A DNA stretch of 64,000 nucleotides from Halobacteriales archaeon QS_4_70_19 (GCA_003020985.1 PXRM01000020.1:83771-147770); one strand, 5' to 3'. Shown: positions 53,777 through 63,587, numbered from the stretch's first letter. Program-made: numbers and translations. The notes: generated by a model from the sequence alone, not told the origin.

Positions 53777-54331
53777 ATGGACCAGGTGTTCGCCCCCTGG
53801 CGCATCGAGTGGGTGGAGCGCGACCCCGGCGAGCAGAACCCGGACGTCGACTGCCCGTTCTGTGCGCTCCCCGAGCGCGAGGATGCTCAGGAGGCCCGCG
53901 TGGTCGCGCGTTCGGCCCACGCGTTCGTCCTCCTGAACAACTACCCTTACAACCCGGGCCACGCCATGGTCATCCCGTTCCAGCACGGTGGCGACTACGG
54001 CGCGCTCCCGGACGAGGTACTGCTCGACCACGCCCGCCTGAAGGGACGGACCCTCGACGCGCTCGACGCCGCGCTCGGTCCCGACGGGGTGAACACCGGC
54101 GAGAACCTGGGCGGGACCGCCGCCGGCGGCTCCATCGAGGACCACCTCCACACGCACGTCGTCCCGCGCTGGGGCGGCGACACCAACTTCATGCCCGTCA
54201 TCTCGGATACGAAGGTCATCGTCGAGGCGCTCGATGACACGTACGGCCGGCTCCACGAGGCGTTCGCCGCACAGGAGGACGCGGAGGTCGCAGGCCCGGA
54301 CAGCGCCGTCGAACTCGGGCTGGACGGGTGA
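53777..54331 (+). CDS. HIT-family protein, Ap4A-phosphorylase-like branch
   Basis: 184 residues from ATG 53777; the ORF is open upstream without homology. It begins FAPWRIEWVERD, has CPFCALPERE as the zinc site and ends its core with IEDHLHTHVVPRW, the HxHxH triad with Thr in place of the usual middle hydrophobic residue. NNYPYNPGHAMVIPF is the nucleotide-binding strand. The longer form and N terminus fit adenylyl-cleaving phosphorylases/ATP adenylyltransferases. A second HIT gene is at 16373. Confidence 0.92.
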   Translation: MDQVFAPWRIEWVERDPGEQNPDVDCPFCALPEREDAQEARVVARSAHAFVLLNNYPYNPGHAMVIPFQHGGDYGALPDEVLLDHARLKGRTLDALDAALGPDGVNTGENLGGTAAGGSIEDHLHTHVVPRWGGDTNFMPVISDTKVIVEALDDTYGRLHEAFAAQEDAEVAGPDSAVELGLDG

Positions 54332-54389
54332 CCGCCGCGAGTACCGCGACCCGACAGGGGTTAGTGAACGGGCGGTCCACCCTGTGACG

Positions 54390-55556
54390 ATGGTCGATGC
54401 CGAGCGTGGGGAGGCATCCGGCGGGACGCCCGCCGAGAGCGTGCCGACGACCGGTGGCGAACCCGCGACCACCGAACGGACGACCGCCCCCCACGAACCG
54501 AGCGACCGCCGCGGTCGCGTGCTCCGCCGGGTCGGGTTCCTGGTCCTCGGGGTCAATCTCGCCCTCGCGGCTGCGAAGGGGGCCGTCTGGTACGCTACCG
54601 GCAGTTTCGCCGTCGGTGGCGAGGCGGTCAACAGCCTCTCCGACGCGGGCTACTCCGTGGTGGTGCTGGGGGGTCTCTACCTCACCACCCAGCCCCCGGA
54701 CTTCGAGCACCCGCACGGCCACGAGCGGATCGAGCCGTTCGTCTCGCTGGTCGTCGCACTGGGCGTGTTCGGGGCGGCAGCAGCGGTCGCCCGGAACGCC
54801 GGCCTCGCGCTGCTCTCCGGCGACGTGTCGGTCACCGGCGGCGTCCCGGCCGTCGCCATCCTGGCGCTCTCGGCCGTCGTCAAGTTCGGGCTCTACCGGT
54901 ACGTCCTGAACGTCGCCGACCGTCGGCACTCGCCCGCGCTCCGCGCGACCGCCCTGGACAACCGGAACGATATCCTCACGGCCGGCGCGGCGCTACTCGG
55001 GGTTCTCGGGGCGAGCGCCGGGTACCCGTGGCTCGACCCCGCGGCCGCCCTCATCGTCGCGGCCGCCATCGCCTACACCGGCGTCCAGATCATCCGCGAC
55101 AACGTCACCTACCTCGTGGGCCGGGCGCCGCCCGAGGAGCTCCGTGCGGAGATCGTCCGGCGGGCGCTCGAACACCCGGATGTCCAGGGTGCCCACGACG
55201 TCATCGCCCACTACGTCGGGCCGGAGGTGGACGTCTCGCTCCACATCGAGGTGGCCGGTGAGCGCACCCTCCGCGAGGCCCACGACATCGAGACGGACGT
55301 GGTCGGGGCGATCCGCGACCTCCCGGAGATCGACGACGTGTTCGTCCACGTGGACCCGAAGGAGCTCGGCGAGTGGAAGTCCGATCCCGACGTCGAGCGG
55401 CTGGCCGGCGAGGAGACGGGTGGCCCCGACGGGAACGACACCCACACCGACGCCGACCCTGCCGACGCGGAGGACGGGTCCGACCTCGACGACACCCTCA
55501 CCGACCCCGATGACCCGGGGACCGGGTCCAATCTCGACGACACCGGGCGCCGATGA
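54390..55556 (+). CDS. Cation diffusion facilitator transporter
   Basis: 388 residues with six membrane helices and a cytosolic C-terminal domain (PEVDVSLHIEVAGERTLREAHDIE). The usual Asp/His metal sites are changed: helix 2 reads GGEAVNSLSD and helix 5 TALDNRNDILT, so Asn and Asp pairs stand where D/H pairs are common. The flanking PHGHERIEPFVSLVVA loop is standard. The last 60 residues are a Thr/Asp-rich tail. It probably exports a divalent metal such as Mn, Fe or Zn; the exact one is uncertain. Confidence 0.9.
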   Translation: MVDAERGEASGGTPAESVPTTGGEPATTERTTAPHEPSDRRGRVLRRVGFLVLGVNLALAAAKGAVWYATGSFAVGGEAVNSLSDAGYSVVVLGGLYLTTQPPDFEHPHGHERIEPFVSLVVALGVFGAAAAVARNAGLALLSGDVSVTGGVPAVAILALSAVVKFGLYRYVLNVADRRHSPALRATALDNRNDILTAGAALLGVLGASAGYPWLDPAAALIVAAAIAYTGVQIIRDNVTYLVGRAPPEELRAEIVRRALEHPDVQGAHDVIAHYVGPEVDVSLHIEVAGERTLREAHDIETDVVGAIRDLPEIDDVFVHVDPKELGEWKSDPDVERLAGEETGGPDGNDTHTDADPADAEDGSDLDDTLTDPDDPGTGSNLDDTGRR

Positions 55557-55601
55557 CCGCGGACGGAAAGCACAACCCGACGGCGCCTCTTCCTCCGGGT
55601 G

Positions 55602-56132
55602 ATGGACTCCGGGCAGGAGACCGAGACCGGGGAGGTGGGGGCGGTCGTTCTCGCCGAACGGGACCGTATCGAGGCGGCGCTGACGGCACGGGACCGCGAG
55701 GTGCTCGACGGGCTGGCGGTCAACGCGGAGACACTCGTCGAGGAGCTGTTCCCGCCAGCCTTCGTCGACGCGAACACCGACTTCCCGGACCTCGAGACGT
55801 TCCTCGACACCGCTGGCGCCAACACAATCTGGGAACTGGCGGGCTGGCTGGACTGGGTGCTCGACTGGCACGTCCTCGGCAACACCCGGTTCTGGTCCTG
55901 GGAGTGGCTGGTCCACGCCGCCGTGGTCGTCCGCGCCGCAGCAGCGTCCGCCGGCCCGGTCCGGTGCAGCTGCGGTGGAGCCGTCGCCCCCGTCACGGCG
56001 TCGGACGTCGAGGAGCCGGGCCGGGCCGACGACCGCTGGGTCGAGTATCGGTGCGGGGCGTGTGGCGGACGGGGTCGTATGACCCACTCGCCGGACGGCG
56101 CCGCGTCGCTGGACGGCCTGGAACGACCCTGA
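55602..56132 (+). CDS. Hypothetical protein with C-terminal zinc ribbon
   Basis: 176 residues from ATG 55602; GTG 55599 is an alternative. The N-terminal 100 residues are helical with several Trp in ELAGWLDWVLDWHVLGNTRFWSW. The C-terminal part has VRCSCGGAVAP and EYRCGACGGRGRM, likely a zinc ribbon. I do not recognise the family. It follows the cation transporter after 45 bases and may be co-transcribed. Confidence 0.68.
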   Translation: MDSGQETETGEVGAVVLAERDRIEAALTARDREVLDGLAVNAETLVEELFPPAFVDANTDFPDLETFLDTAGANTIWELAGWLDWVLDWHVLGNTRFWSWEWLVHAAVVVRAAAASAGPVRCSCGGAVAPVTASDVEEPGRADDRWVEYRCGACGGRGRMTHSPDGAASLDGLERP

Positions 56133-56387
56133 CCGCCGAGCACGGTTCGTCGTGACCGCTGCTCGACGGCCGCGTCCCGCGACCGTCGGTGGAGGGCTCG
56201 TCTGCCATGGACGCCACTGCGTGGGAGCGTTATAAACGCCTCGTAGAAGCAATAGAGCCGTTCGAGGCGCCGAAAGCGTGTTATCTACCGTTTACAGTTC
56301 GTATAGCTTCGATTGGTGGATAAATTCCAGATATAGAAAAAATATCGGCGCGTCGGGAACTGCCTCGACCCGCCGGGTCGCGGCCCG

Positions 56388-57686
56388 CTAGTCGTCCGCC
56401 GGCGTCCGTGCCCCGTCGGCACGCTCGGCGGCCGAGCGGACGGGTTCCCCGAAGCAGTAGACCGTCTCGGCGGCCGTCACCTCCACGTCGAGGAAGTCGC
56501 CGGGGTCGACGCCGTGCTCGGAGGCGTTCCGGACGACGACCTGCCGGTAGGCCGAGTCCCGGCACTTGACGGAGTCGCCGGTCCCCTGCTCGACCGCGAG
56601 GACGCGCCGGCGGTCCCCGACCATCTCGGCGTGGGCCTCGCGGACGACCTCCCGCTTGAGTCCGCTCATCGCCTTCGAGCGCTCCTTCTTGACGGTCCCG
56701 CCGAGTCCCTTCAGGTCGGCCGCGTCGGTGCCGGGCCGCTTCGAGAACCGCGTGACGTTAATCTTCTCCGGGCGCACGTCGCGGAGCAGTTCCATCGACC
56801 GCTCGTGGTCGGCCTCGCCCTCGGTGGGGAAGCCGACGATGAAGTCCGTCGAGAGCGTCCAGTGGTCGAGTCGCTCGTCGAACGTGTCGACGATGTCGCG
56901 GAACTTCTCGACGCGGTGCTGGCGGCGCATGTCCTCCAGCACCGCGTCGCTGCCGGACTGGACCGGCAGGTGGATGAAGTCGTACAGCTCCTCGTTGCGC
57001 GCGAACACGTCGGCCAGCTCCTCGCGGATGCCGTGGACGCCGCCGGGGTTGGCCATCCCCAGCCGGACGCGGAACTCGCCCTCGATGTCGCAGATGCGGT
57101 CGAGGAGTTCGGGGAGCTTCCGCTCGTCCTCGTCCCAGCCGTAGACGCCGGTGTCCTGTCCGGTCACGCGGAGTTCCCTCGCGCCCGCCTGGACCAGCGC
57201 CTCCGCCTTCCGGACGTTCTCCCCGACGGGCGGGCTGTCGATGCGCCCGGTCGCGAACTTCGTGATGCAGTACGAGCAGTTGCTCATGCAGCCCCGCGCG
57301 ATGGGGAGGATGCCGACGACGCCGTCCAGCACGGGCTCGGCGTCGGGCGTGGTCGTCGGGCACTCGCCGTTCGTCACCGCGGCGGGGACCTCCTCCCAGT
57401 GGAGGACCTGCGCGTCGACACCCGCCGTCTCGAACTCCTCGCCCTGTGCGAGCGCCATACAGCCCGTGACGACGAGGTCCGCGACCTCGGCCTCGAGTTC
57501 CTCGGCCCGCCGGAGCATGTTGCGCTCCGTCTTCTCGACGACGGTACAGGTGTTGAGGATGGCCACGTCGGCCTCCTCCGGCCCGTCGACGGGGTGGTGG
57601 CCGGCGTCGCGGAGCCGCCGCTCGATCTCGCGGCTCTCACCCCGATTGGACGTACAGCCGTACGTCTCGATGTGGTACCGGGCCAT
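56388..57686 (-). CDS. Archaeal MtaB-type tRNA methylthiotransferase
   Basis: 432 residues, a radical-SAM methylthiotransferase. The N-terminal UPF0004 cysteines are in YGCTSNRGES, LNTCTVVEK and VTGCMAL, and the radical SAM motif is GCMSNCSYC (CxxxCxxC). HLPVQSGSDAVLEDM is typical. The C-terminal TRAM domain ends the protein. The archaeal/CDKAL1-like branch converts t6A37 to ms2t6A in tRNA. The tandem repeat at 57742-57845 lies directly upstream of its start. Confidence 0.93.
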   Translation of the reverse strand: MARYHIETYGCTSNRGESREIERRLRDAGHHPVDGPEEADVAILNTCTVVEKTERNMLRRAEELEAEVADLVVTGCMALAQGEEFETAGVDAQVLHWEEVPAAVTNGECPTTTPDAEPVLDGVVGILPIARGCMSNCSYCITKFATGRIDSPPVGENVRKAEALVQAGARELRVTGQDTGVYGWDEDERKLPELLDRICDIEGEFRVRLGMANPGGVHGIREELADVFARNEELYDFIHLPVQSGSDAVLEDMRRQHRVEKFRDIVDTFDERLDHWTLSTDFIVGFPTEGEADHERSMELLRDVRPEKINVTRFSKRPGTDAADLKGLGGTVKKERSKAMSGLKREVVREAHAEMVGDRRRVLAVEQGTGDSVKCRDSAYRQVVVRNASEHGVDPGDFLDVEVTAAETVYCFGEPVRSAAERADGARTPADD

Positions 57687-57741
57687 GCTGCCTGTGCTCC
57701 GGTTGCGGGTCGGTCAGCAAAAGGCCACGGGTTCGGGGCCA

Positions 57742-57851
57742 CCGAGCGCACGGGGTCGAACCGGTCGCCGAGTGCACGGGGTCGAACTGGCCACCGAGTG
57801 CACGGGGTCGAACCGGCCACCGAGTGCACGGGGTCGAGCCGGCCGCCGAGT
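57742..57851. repeat. 26-base tandem repeat, four full units plus a partial
   Basis: The unit ccgagtgcacggggtcgaac followed by yggcca repeats head to tail at 57742-57767, 57768-57793, 57794-57819 and 57820-57845, with a six-base partial unit after it. The copies differ at a few positions. Because 26 is not a multiple of three and no supported gene crosses it, the repeat is non-coding. It lies between the 3' end of the Xaa-Pro peptidase gene and the start of the methylthiotransferase gene, both on the reverse strand. Confidence 0.9.
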
Positions 57852-57895
57852 CGCCACGGCCCCGTGACGGCCCCCCGACTTTCGGAACCGCCTGC

Positions 57896-59092
57896 TCACA
57901 CCTCGATGACGAACTCCTTCGGGTAGTCGGTCAGGTTCTCCACGCCGTCCTCGCGGACGACCACGAGGTCCTCGATGCGGACGCCGCCGACGTCGGGGTC
58001 GTACAGCCCCGGCTCGACGGTCACGACCATCCCCGCCTCCAGTTCGTTCTCCTGCGTGCTCAGGCGGGGGTACTCGTGGATGTCCAGCCCGACGCCGTGG
58101 CCGGTCGTGTGGATGAAGCCCGTCTCGGCGGTGTCGTCGCTCCGGAGGGTCGGCTCCTCGGCGGCCTCGTACACGTCACAGACGGCACCGTGGACGTCGC
58201 TCCCGAGCGCGCCGGCCTCGATGGCGTCCAGGGCGGCCTCCTGGGCCTCCAGCGTGAGGTCGTACCAGTCCCGGGCCCGGTCGGTCGGCTCGCCGACGCA
58301 GAACGTGCGGGTCATGTCGGCGAAGTAGCCCGTCTCCTTCGACCGCGGGAAGATGTCGACGATGATCGGCTCGTCGGCGTGGAGCGGGCCGCTCCCCCGG
58401 TCGTGGGGATCGGCGGCGTCGGCCCCGCAGGCGACGATGGTCTCGTCGAGCGCGCAGCCGTTGTGCAGCAGTTCGATCTCGATGGCCGTCCGGACGCGCT
58501 CGCTCGTCAGCGGCTCGCCGTCGTGCCGGAGGACGCCGTCCGCGACGGTCGCCTCGCGGAGCAGCTCCTCCGCGCGGGACATCGCCATCTCGTTGGCCTG
58601 CTGGGCCTCGCGGACGTGGTCGATCTCCGTCTCCGTCTTGATTGCCCGGACGCGTTCGACGGTCTCGTCGCGGTCGACGGTCACGGCGACCCCCTGCTCG
58701 CGGAGGCCGTCGGCTGGCCCGAGCGGTGCTCGCTCGGGCATCGCCACGCTCTCGGCGCCGTGCGCCCGGCAGAACGTCGCCACCGCGCGGTCACTCCCCT
58801 CGTGCTGGCCGAACTCCTCGACGAGGTCCTGGGCGTCGTAGTCCGAGCCGCGCTCGACGGTGTCCGCGTGTGACTCTCTGACGGCACGGCCGTACTCCAG
58901 TGCGGAGACGAGGAGGTGGACGGTGCCGTCCTCCCCGTCAGCGCCGGGGACGTAGAGCGTGACGTACGGGTCGGGCGCGTCGAAACCGGAGAGGTACCGC
59001 TGGGTCGCGTCCGCCTCGTCGGCGTCGACGAGGTAGCCGTCGACGCCCGCCTCAGCGAGGTACGCGTCGAGGGCCGAGAGGTCGAGGTCCAT
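57896..59092 (-). CDS. M24-family Xaa-Pro aminopeptidase
   Basis: 398 residues from ATG 59092, with a TATA box at -27. The N-terminal creatinase-like domain is followed by the pita-bread domain: metal ligands Asp in [10 protein letters not shown], Asp in [10 protein letters not shown], His in [13 protein letters not shown], Glu in [10 protein letters not shown] and Glu in VRIEDLVVV. It removes N-terminal residues before proline. Gene length is normal for the family. Confidence 0.93.
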   Translation of the reverse strand: MDLDLSALDAYLAEAGVDGYLVDADEADATQRYLSGFDAPDPYVTLYVPGADGEDGTVHLLVSALEYGRAVRESHADTVERGSDYDAQDLVEEFGQHEGSDRAVATFCRAHGAESVAMPERAPLGPADGLREQGVAVTVDRDETVERVRAIKTETEIDHVREAQQANEMAMSRAEELLREATVADGVLRHDGEPLTSERVRTAIEIELLHNGCALDETIVACGADAADPHDRGSGPLHADEPIIVDIFPRSKETGYFADMTRTFCVGEPTDRARDWYDLTLEAQEAALDAIEAGALGSDVHGAVCDVYEAAEEPTLRSDDTAETGFIHTTGHGVGLDIHEYPRLSTQENELEAGMVVTVEPGLYDPDVGGVRIEDLVVVREDGVENLTDYPKEFVIEV

Positions 59093-59115
59093 ACAGTCGG
59101 ATGGGGGCGGGACGA

Positions 59116-59123
59116 GTATATGC
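59116..59123 (-). promoter_or_regulatory. TATA box of the M24 peptidase gene
   Basis: gtatatgc (gcatatac on the reverse strand) is centred 27 bases before the ATG at 59092. This supports the shorter start against the in-frame codon at 59146. Confidence 0.6.
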
Positions 59124-59167
59124 CTACCGGGGAGTCGGGGTTCCACCCGGCTGCCGTCTCCGAAAGC

Positions 59168-59175
59168 CGTTTACA
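59168..59175 (+). promoter_or_regulatory. TATA box of aroA
   Basis: cgtttaca is centred 27 bases before the ATG at 59198, fitting a leaderless message. Confidence 0.55.
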
Positions 59176-59197
59176 GGCGCCACGAGTCGCTCTCGCC

Positions 59198-60598
59198 ATG
59201 GACGCCATCGTACGCGAGTCGGCGGTCCGGGGCACCGCGCGTGCCCCGCCGTCGAAGAGCTACACCCACCGCGCCCTCCTGGCGGCCGGCTACGCCGACG
59301 GTGCGCTGGTCCGGAGCCCGCTTGACTCGGCCGACACCCGCGCGACGGCACGCGCCGTCGAGCGCTACGGCGGGAGCGTGGAGCGTCTCGGCGAGAGCGG
59401 CGAGCCGGACGATCCCGAGGGCATCGGTTTCGCGGACGCGCCGGTCGACGCCGAGCCGGGCGACCTGCTCGTGACGGGGTTCGGCGGCCGACCGGACACC
59501 CCCGCACAGGTCGTCGACTGCGCCAACTCCGGGACGACGATGCGGCTCACGACGGCCACGGGCGCGCTCGGCGACGGCCTCACCGTGCTGACGGGGGACT
59601 CGTCGCTCCGGTCGCGGCCGCAGGGCCCGCTCCTCGACGCGATCGACCAGCTCGACGGTCGCGCAGCGTCGACCCGCGACAACGGCCAGGCGCCGCTCGT
59701 CGTCGGCGGCGCCGTCGACGGCGGGCGTGTCACCATCCCGGGCGACGTCTCCTCGCAGTACGTCACGGCGCTCCTGATGGCCGGGGCCGTCACCGGCGAG
59801 GGGGTCCACGTCGACCTGACGACTGACCTCAAGTCCGCCCCGTACGTCGACATCACGCTGGAGGTGCTGGGCGAGTTCGGCGTCGACGCCCGGCCACTGG
59901 ACGACGGGGGCGACCCGCTGGAGAGCGCCGCGGACGGGACGGCGGCACTCGCCGTCGAGGGCGGGCAGTCCTACGAGCCGACCGACGGGGAGTACCGCGT
60001 CCCCGGGGACTTCTCCTCCATCTCCTACCTGCTGGCGGCAGGGGCGCTCGCGGCCGATCCGGACGAAGAACTGGTCGTCGAGGGGGCGAAGCCGAGCGCG
60101 CAGGGCGACGCTGCCATCGTCGACATCCTCGAACGGATGGGCGCGGACGTCGAGTGGCACCGTGCGGATGGCCGCCTGACGGTCCGGCGCTCCGCACTCT
60201 CCGGCGTCGCGGTCGGCGTCGCGGACACGCCCGACCTGCTCCCGACCATCGCGGTGCTCGGGACGGCCGCCGACGGGACCACCCGCATCACGGACTGCGA
60301 GCACGTCCGCTACAAGGAGACCGACCGCGTCAGCGCGATGGCCGAGGAACTGACGAGGATGGGCGCGACCGTCGAAGAGGAACAGGACGAACTCGTCGTC
60401 CACGGCGGGGAGACCGACCTCCGGAGCGCGACGGTCGACGGCCGCGCCGATCACCGAATCGTCATGTCACTCGCCGTAGCGGGGCTGGTCGCCGACGGCG
60501 AGACACGCGTTCGGGGTGCCGAGCACGTCGACGTCTCGTTCCCCGGCTTCTTCGACGCGCTGTACGACCTCGGTGCCGACGTGGGTCGCGAGGAGTAG
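59198..60598 (+). CDS. aroA: 3-phosphoshikimate 1-carboxyvinyltransferase (EPSP synthase)
   Basis: 466 residues. [18 protein letters not shown] is the phosphoshikimate-binding start, and [14 protein letters not shown] is the PEP-site loop (usually GNAGTTMR). Later motifs [18 protein letters not shown] and [17 protein letters not shown] are complete. It makes EPSP in the shikimate pathway. The start is fixed by homology and the TATA box. It is divergent from the peptidase gene. Confidence 0.95.
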   Translation: MDAIVRESAVRGTARAPPSKSYTHRALLAAGYADGALVRSPLDSADTRATARAVERYGGSVERLGESGEPDDPEGIGFADAPVDAEPGDLLVTGFGGRPDTPAQVVDCANSGTTMRLTTATGALGDGLTVLTGDSSLRSRPQGPLLDAIDQLDGRAASTRDNGQAPLVVGGAVDGGRVTIPGDVSSQYVTALLMAGAVTGEGVHVDLTTDLKSAPYVDITLEVLGEFGVDARPLDDGGDPLESAADGTAALAVEGGQSYEPTDGEYRVPGDFSSISYLLAAGALAADPDEELVVEGAKPSAQGDAAIVDILERMGADVEWHRADGRLTVRRSALSGVAVGVADTPDLLPTIAVLGTAADGTTRITDCEHVRYKETDRVSAMAEELTRMGATVEEEQDELVVHGGETDLRSATVDGRADHRIVMSLAVAGLVADGETRVRGAEHVDVSFPGFFDALYDLGADVGREE

Positions 60599-60625
60599 CT
60601 GGCGGGCGGTGACGGGCAGCCCCGC

Positions 60626-61276
60626 TCAGGGGACGATCTCGTTCATCAGTGTCGCCTCGATGCGTCGGAGGTGCTCGCCGACCGTCGTGGCCGTGAGCCC
60701 GACGGCCTCGGCGATGTCCGCGTGGGTCGCCTGGCGGGGTTCCTGGTAGTACCCGCAGTCGATGGCCGCGCGCAGCACCTCGCGCTGGCGCTCCGTCAGC
60801 AGCGAGAAGATCCGCCCGCTCCCGGCCTCGTACTCGCCGGTCCGCTCCACCTCGAAGTGGACGCTGTCGGGCATCGCCCCGAACACCTCCGAGATGGTGG
60901 TGTCGTTGGCGATGATGGTGACGCGGAGCCGACCGTCGTCGGTGAACACCATCGGCATGTCGATGGCGAACTCGTACTCCTCCTTGAGGTCGAGCATCCG
61001 GTCAACCAGCGGCGTCGGCTCGAAATGCGAGTGGAAGAGGACGGTCCCGTCGCCACGGGTGGCCTGGTGGCCGATGGCCTCGTTGTGCTCCTCGAACAGC
61101 TCCATGATCCGGTCGGGGTCGCCGCTGACCTCGAACATCGCCACCGCGGTCCCGTCGGCCAGCCGGTCGAGGTGGTGGACCGCCTCGCGCCGCACGCCCG
61201 ACTCCTTCAGCAACACGGCGTCGAGCGGCTGGAACACCCCCTCCTCGGGCCGCATCGTCCCCGTCAGGAAGCGCAT
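60626..61276 (-). CDS. Bat/HTH_10-type transcriptional regulator
   Basis: 216 residues from ATG 61276; a GTG at 61285 would add three residues. The C-terminal HTH_10 domain is clear: LLTERQREVLRAAIDCGYYQEPRQATHADIAEAVGLTATTVGEHLRRIEATLM, in sections. The N-terminal 150 residues resemble the bacterio-opsin activator-type input region (VLLKESGVRREAVHHLDRL, FHSHFEPTPLVDRM). Haloarchaeal members of this type respond to light, redox or stress cues. It is convergent with aroA. Confidence 0.9.
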   Translation of the reverse strand: MRFLTGTMRPEEGVFQPLDAVLLKESGVRREAVHHLDRLADGTAVAMFEVSGDPDRIMELFEEHNEAIGHQATRGDGTVLFHSHFEPTPLVDRMLDLKEEYEFAIDMPMVFTDDGRLRVTIIANDTTISEVFGAMPDSVHFEVERTGEYEAGSGRIFSLLTERQREVLRAAIDCGYYQEPRQATHADIAEAVGLTATTVGEHLRRIEATLMNEIVP

Positions 61277-61520
61277 GTACGGCACGAGCGCGTGCGAGTG
61301 CTAAACGCTGTCGGACCGGGGAGGGGATGGAGCGCTGCCGTCGACTCCCGCCACGGTAGCCACGGATTCGGAACCTGTCTGCGATACTTTCGGAATATAC
61401 TTCGAATTATTACTGTATTACGCGTGCAAAAGAATAATTTCGGGTATCCACCGTCAGTCCCACGTACACGCCGCGGCGGGCCAGCGTTTACGCTCCGACG
61501 GTCGGCGCGTACCGACAGTG
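61277..61520. other. AT-rich intergenic region upstream of the Bat-type gene
   Basis: The stretch 61383-61445 is AT-rich (gatactttcggaatatac, gaattattactgtatta, aaaagaataattt) and includes an imperfect inverted repeat around 61396-61453. It probably holds the promoter of the Bat-type gene and possible promoter elements for the broken membrane ORFs after it. Confidence 0.4.
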
Positions 61521-61899
61521 ATGGGCTGGAAGGCCCTCGGCTACCCGGTAGTGCTCTTTCCGGCACTCCTCCCGGTCACGCTCGCGTCCGAATCGGACGC
61601 GCTCGTCTGACGGTCGCCTTCCCGTGCGGGTGCCTGGCGGGCTTCCGAACCGCCTGCGTCCTCTGTGGGGGTCTCTGCGGGCTGGTCGTCGGCGGGGGGT
61701 CTGGCTTCTCTTTCTCGTCGTGTTCACCTACCCGGCGACGCAGGGCCGGGCCGCGCCGGGGGTCGGCCCGAGCATCTTCGTGGTCTTCCTCGGCGGCGTC
61801 TTCCTCACCGTCCAGGGTTTCGTCGCCGGCGTCCTCGGTGGGGGCGTCGAGCGGCTGGCCGCGCGGGACCGGGACCAGCAGGCGGTCGACGGGCCCTGA
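61521..61899 (+). pseudogene. Fragmented small membrane protein gene
   Basis: Three consecutive frames each carry a piece of hydrophobic protein: MGWKALGYPVVLFPALLPV (61521 to stop 61610), FPCGCLAGFRTACVLCGGLCGLVVGG (about 61618-61695, no start), and WLLFLVVFTYPATQG with FVVFLGGVFLTVQGFVAGVLGG (to the stop at 61897-61899). An intact gene would need at least two frame changes. I read it as a decayed or error-prone small membrane protein; a real 91-residue gene starting at GTG 61624 is the alternative. Confidence 0.4.
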
Positions 61900-61971
61900 C
61901 GGGGTCGTTCCCTCCTCGACGCGGTCGGCGCGGCCGCTGGGCGGTCGAGAGAAACGACGGGACGGACCCGT

Positions 61972-62451
61972 CTAGAAGTCCGCGTCCTCGTAGATCCAGC
62001 CCTCGGCGGACTGGTCCCAGTCGACGAGTTCCTCGTCGTCGAAGAAGAGGGCCATCTCGCGCTCGTTGGCGCCCTCGTCCTCGTGGTCGGAGCCATGGAT
62101 GACGTTCTGCCCGAGGTCCAGGCCGAGGTCACCGCGGACGGTGCCCGGCCGTGCCTCGGCGGGATCGGTGGCGCCCATCATCCGGCGGACCTGCCGGGTG
62201 GCGTCGGCGCCCTCCCAGACCATCGCGAACACCGGTGCGGCGGTGATGAAGTCCACGAGGTCGTCGAAGAACGGCTCGTCCTCGTGCTCGCCGTAGTGCT
62301 CCTCCGCGAGGTCCCGGTCGATCTGCATGAACTTCGCGCCGACCAGCTTCAGCCCGCGGTCCTCGAGTCGGGAGACGACCTCGCCGATGAGGCCGCGCTG
62401 GACGCCGTCGGGCTTGACCATCACGAAGGTGCGCTCGTCGTGGTGGCTCAT
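61972..62451 (-). CDS. ndk: Nucleoside-diphosphate kinase
   Basis: 159 residues. [17 protein letters not shown], the catalytic NVIHGSD (His119) and the [17 protein letters not shown] loop are standard. The C-terminal [19 protein letters not shown] is the haloarchaeal extension. It balances NTP and dNTP pools. Its ATG overlaps the stop of the L24e gene (ATGA), so it is translated as part of the ribosomal operon. Confidence 0.97.
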   Translation of the reverse strand: MSHHDERTFVMVKPDGVQRGLIGEVVSRLEDRGLKLVGAKFMQIDRDLAEEHYGEHEDEPFFDDLVDFITAAPVFAMVWEGADATRQVRRMMGATDPAEARPGTVRGDLGLDLGQNVIHGSDHEDEGANEREMALFFDDEELVDWDQSAEGWIYEDADF

Positions 62452-62999
62452 GCCTGCTGCTCCTCCTCGGTCTCCGCCTCGTCCTCGTCACCCGTGTCCT
62501 CGACACCGTCGGCCTCCTCGCCGCCACCGGCGTCGACGATGGGCTCCTCGTCCTCGTCGCCGGAGCCAGTGTCGGCGACGGAGTCGCCGGGCTCGTCGTC
62601 GGTGTCGTCGCCCTCGACGTCGGTGTCGGGCTCGTCGTCGGGTCCGGCCTCGACGTCGGGTTCGGCCTCGTCGAGGTCGGTCTCGCCCTCGGCGGCCTCG
62701 AGGTCGGGCGCGTCGGCCTCAGTGGCGCCGGCCTCGGCGTCGGCCGGCCCCTCCGTCTCGGCCTCGGCCGCGCTCTCGGCCTCTGCGGCCTGCTCTGCGG
62801 CGGCCGCCTTGTTGGCGGCGGCCGCCTGCTGGCCCGCAGTCGTCCACCGGACGTTCCGGGGCTCGCGACCCTTCTCGGCGGACCGGTCGCACTTGGTCGA
62901 ACAGAAGTGTTCCGTGCTCCCGTCCACGCGGACGAACATCGTGCCCGTCCCGGGCTCGATGTCGTTCCCGCAGAAGTCACACTGGCGCGTTCGTACCAT
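62448..62999 (-). CDS. rpl24e: 50S ribosomal protein L24e with a long acidic C-terminal tail
   Basis: 183 residues. The first 60 are a normal L24e: [19 protein letters not shown] and [17 protein letters not shown] with the zinc cysteines, then [10 protein letters not shown]. The next 115 residues are an Ala/Glu-rich then Asp/Glu-rich low-complexity tail ([15 protein letters not shown] near the end). L24e elsewhere is usually 55-70 residues. The start at 62999 overlaps the S28e stop by one base (TAATG). It belongs to the conserved L7Ae-S28e-L24e-Ndk operon. Confidence 0.95.
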   Translation of the reverse strand: MVRTRQCDFCGNDIEPGTGTMFVRVDGSTEHFCSTKCDRSAEKGREPRNVRWTTAGQQAAAANKAAAAEQAAEAESAAEAETEGPADAEAGATEADAPDLEAAEGETDLDEAEPDVEAGPDDEPDTDVEGDDTDDEPGDSVADTGSGDEDEEPIVDAGGGEEADGVEDTGDEDEAETEEEQQA

Positions 63000-63223
63000 T
63001 ATTGGCCTCCGATGGAGTCTGCTTCGCGGGCTGTCTCGCGCAGCTGTACCACGTCCCCGACCCGCACGGGACCGAGGACGTTTCGCGTGATGATACGGCC
63101 CTGGTTCGACCCCTCCCGGATGCGGCACTTGACCTGCATGGCCTCGCCGTGCATCCCGGTCTTGCCGACGATCTCGATGACCTCGGCGGAGGTCGCACCG
63201 GACTCACCTTCCTCTGCGGACAT
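62999..63223 (-). CDS. rps28e: 30S ribosomal protein S28e
   Basis: 74 residues from ATG 63223. After an acidic start the S28e fold is complete: [19 protein letters not shown] and [20 protein letters not shown], ending [17 protein letters not shown]. Its stop lies at 62999-63001 and shares one base with the L24e start. It is the second gene of the operon. Confidence 0.96.
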   Translation of the reverse strand: MSAEEGESGATSAEVIEIVGKTGMHGEAMQVKCRIREGSNQGRIITRNVLGPVRVGDVVQLRETAREADSIGGQ

Positions 63224-63224
63224 C

Positions 63225-63587
63225 TTACCGGAGTTCCTCGATCTTGTTGCCGATCTCCTCGACGTCCGTGGTGGACTCGCCGGCGTCCACGATGGCGGCG
63301 GCGGCCGAGCCGACCTCGAGGCCGGCCGCTCGCCCGACGTCGTCCTGTTCGCCCACGAAGATGTAGGGGATGCCCTTCTCGTCACAGAGGTCCGGCAGAT
63401 GCATCACGACCTCCTCCGGGCTCACGTCCTCCGCGACGAAGACGAGCATGGCGTTGCCACGCTCGACCGCCTTCGTCGTCTCGTTGGTCCCCTTCTTCAC
63501 CGATCCCGTGTCCCGTGCGACCTCGAGCGCCTCCAGGGCGTCGTCCTCGAGATCCGCCGGAACGTCGTAGTCGACGTACACTGACAT
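63225..63587 (-). CDS. rpl7ae: 50S ribosomal protein L7Ae
   Basis: 120 residues from ATG 63587. The kink-turn-binding sequence [28 protein letters not shown] and [14 protein letters not shown] are intact. Besides 23S rRNA, archaeal L7Ae binds C/D and H/ACA guide RNAs and can bind its own mRNA leader. A Shine-Dalgarno GGAGGTGA lies seven bases before the start. It is the first gene of the operon; the S28e gene starts two bases after its stop. Confidence 0.97.
   Translation of the reverse strand: MSVYVDYDVPADLEDDALEALEVARDTGSVKKGTNETTKAVERGNAMLVFVAEDVSPEEVVMHLPDLCDEKGIPYIFVGEQDDVGRAAGLEVGSAAAAIVDAGESTTDVEEIGNKIEELR

Noticed and set aside
57742-57851. A CRISPR-like pattern in the 26-base tandem repeat
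   Set aside because: The units are directly adjacent with no spacers, and no cas genes are present.
61396-61453. Imperfect inverted repeat in AT-rich DNA
   Set aside because: It has four mismatches in 15 and could arise by chance in AT-rich sequence.
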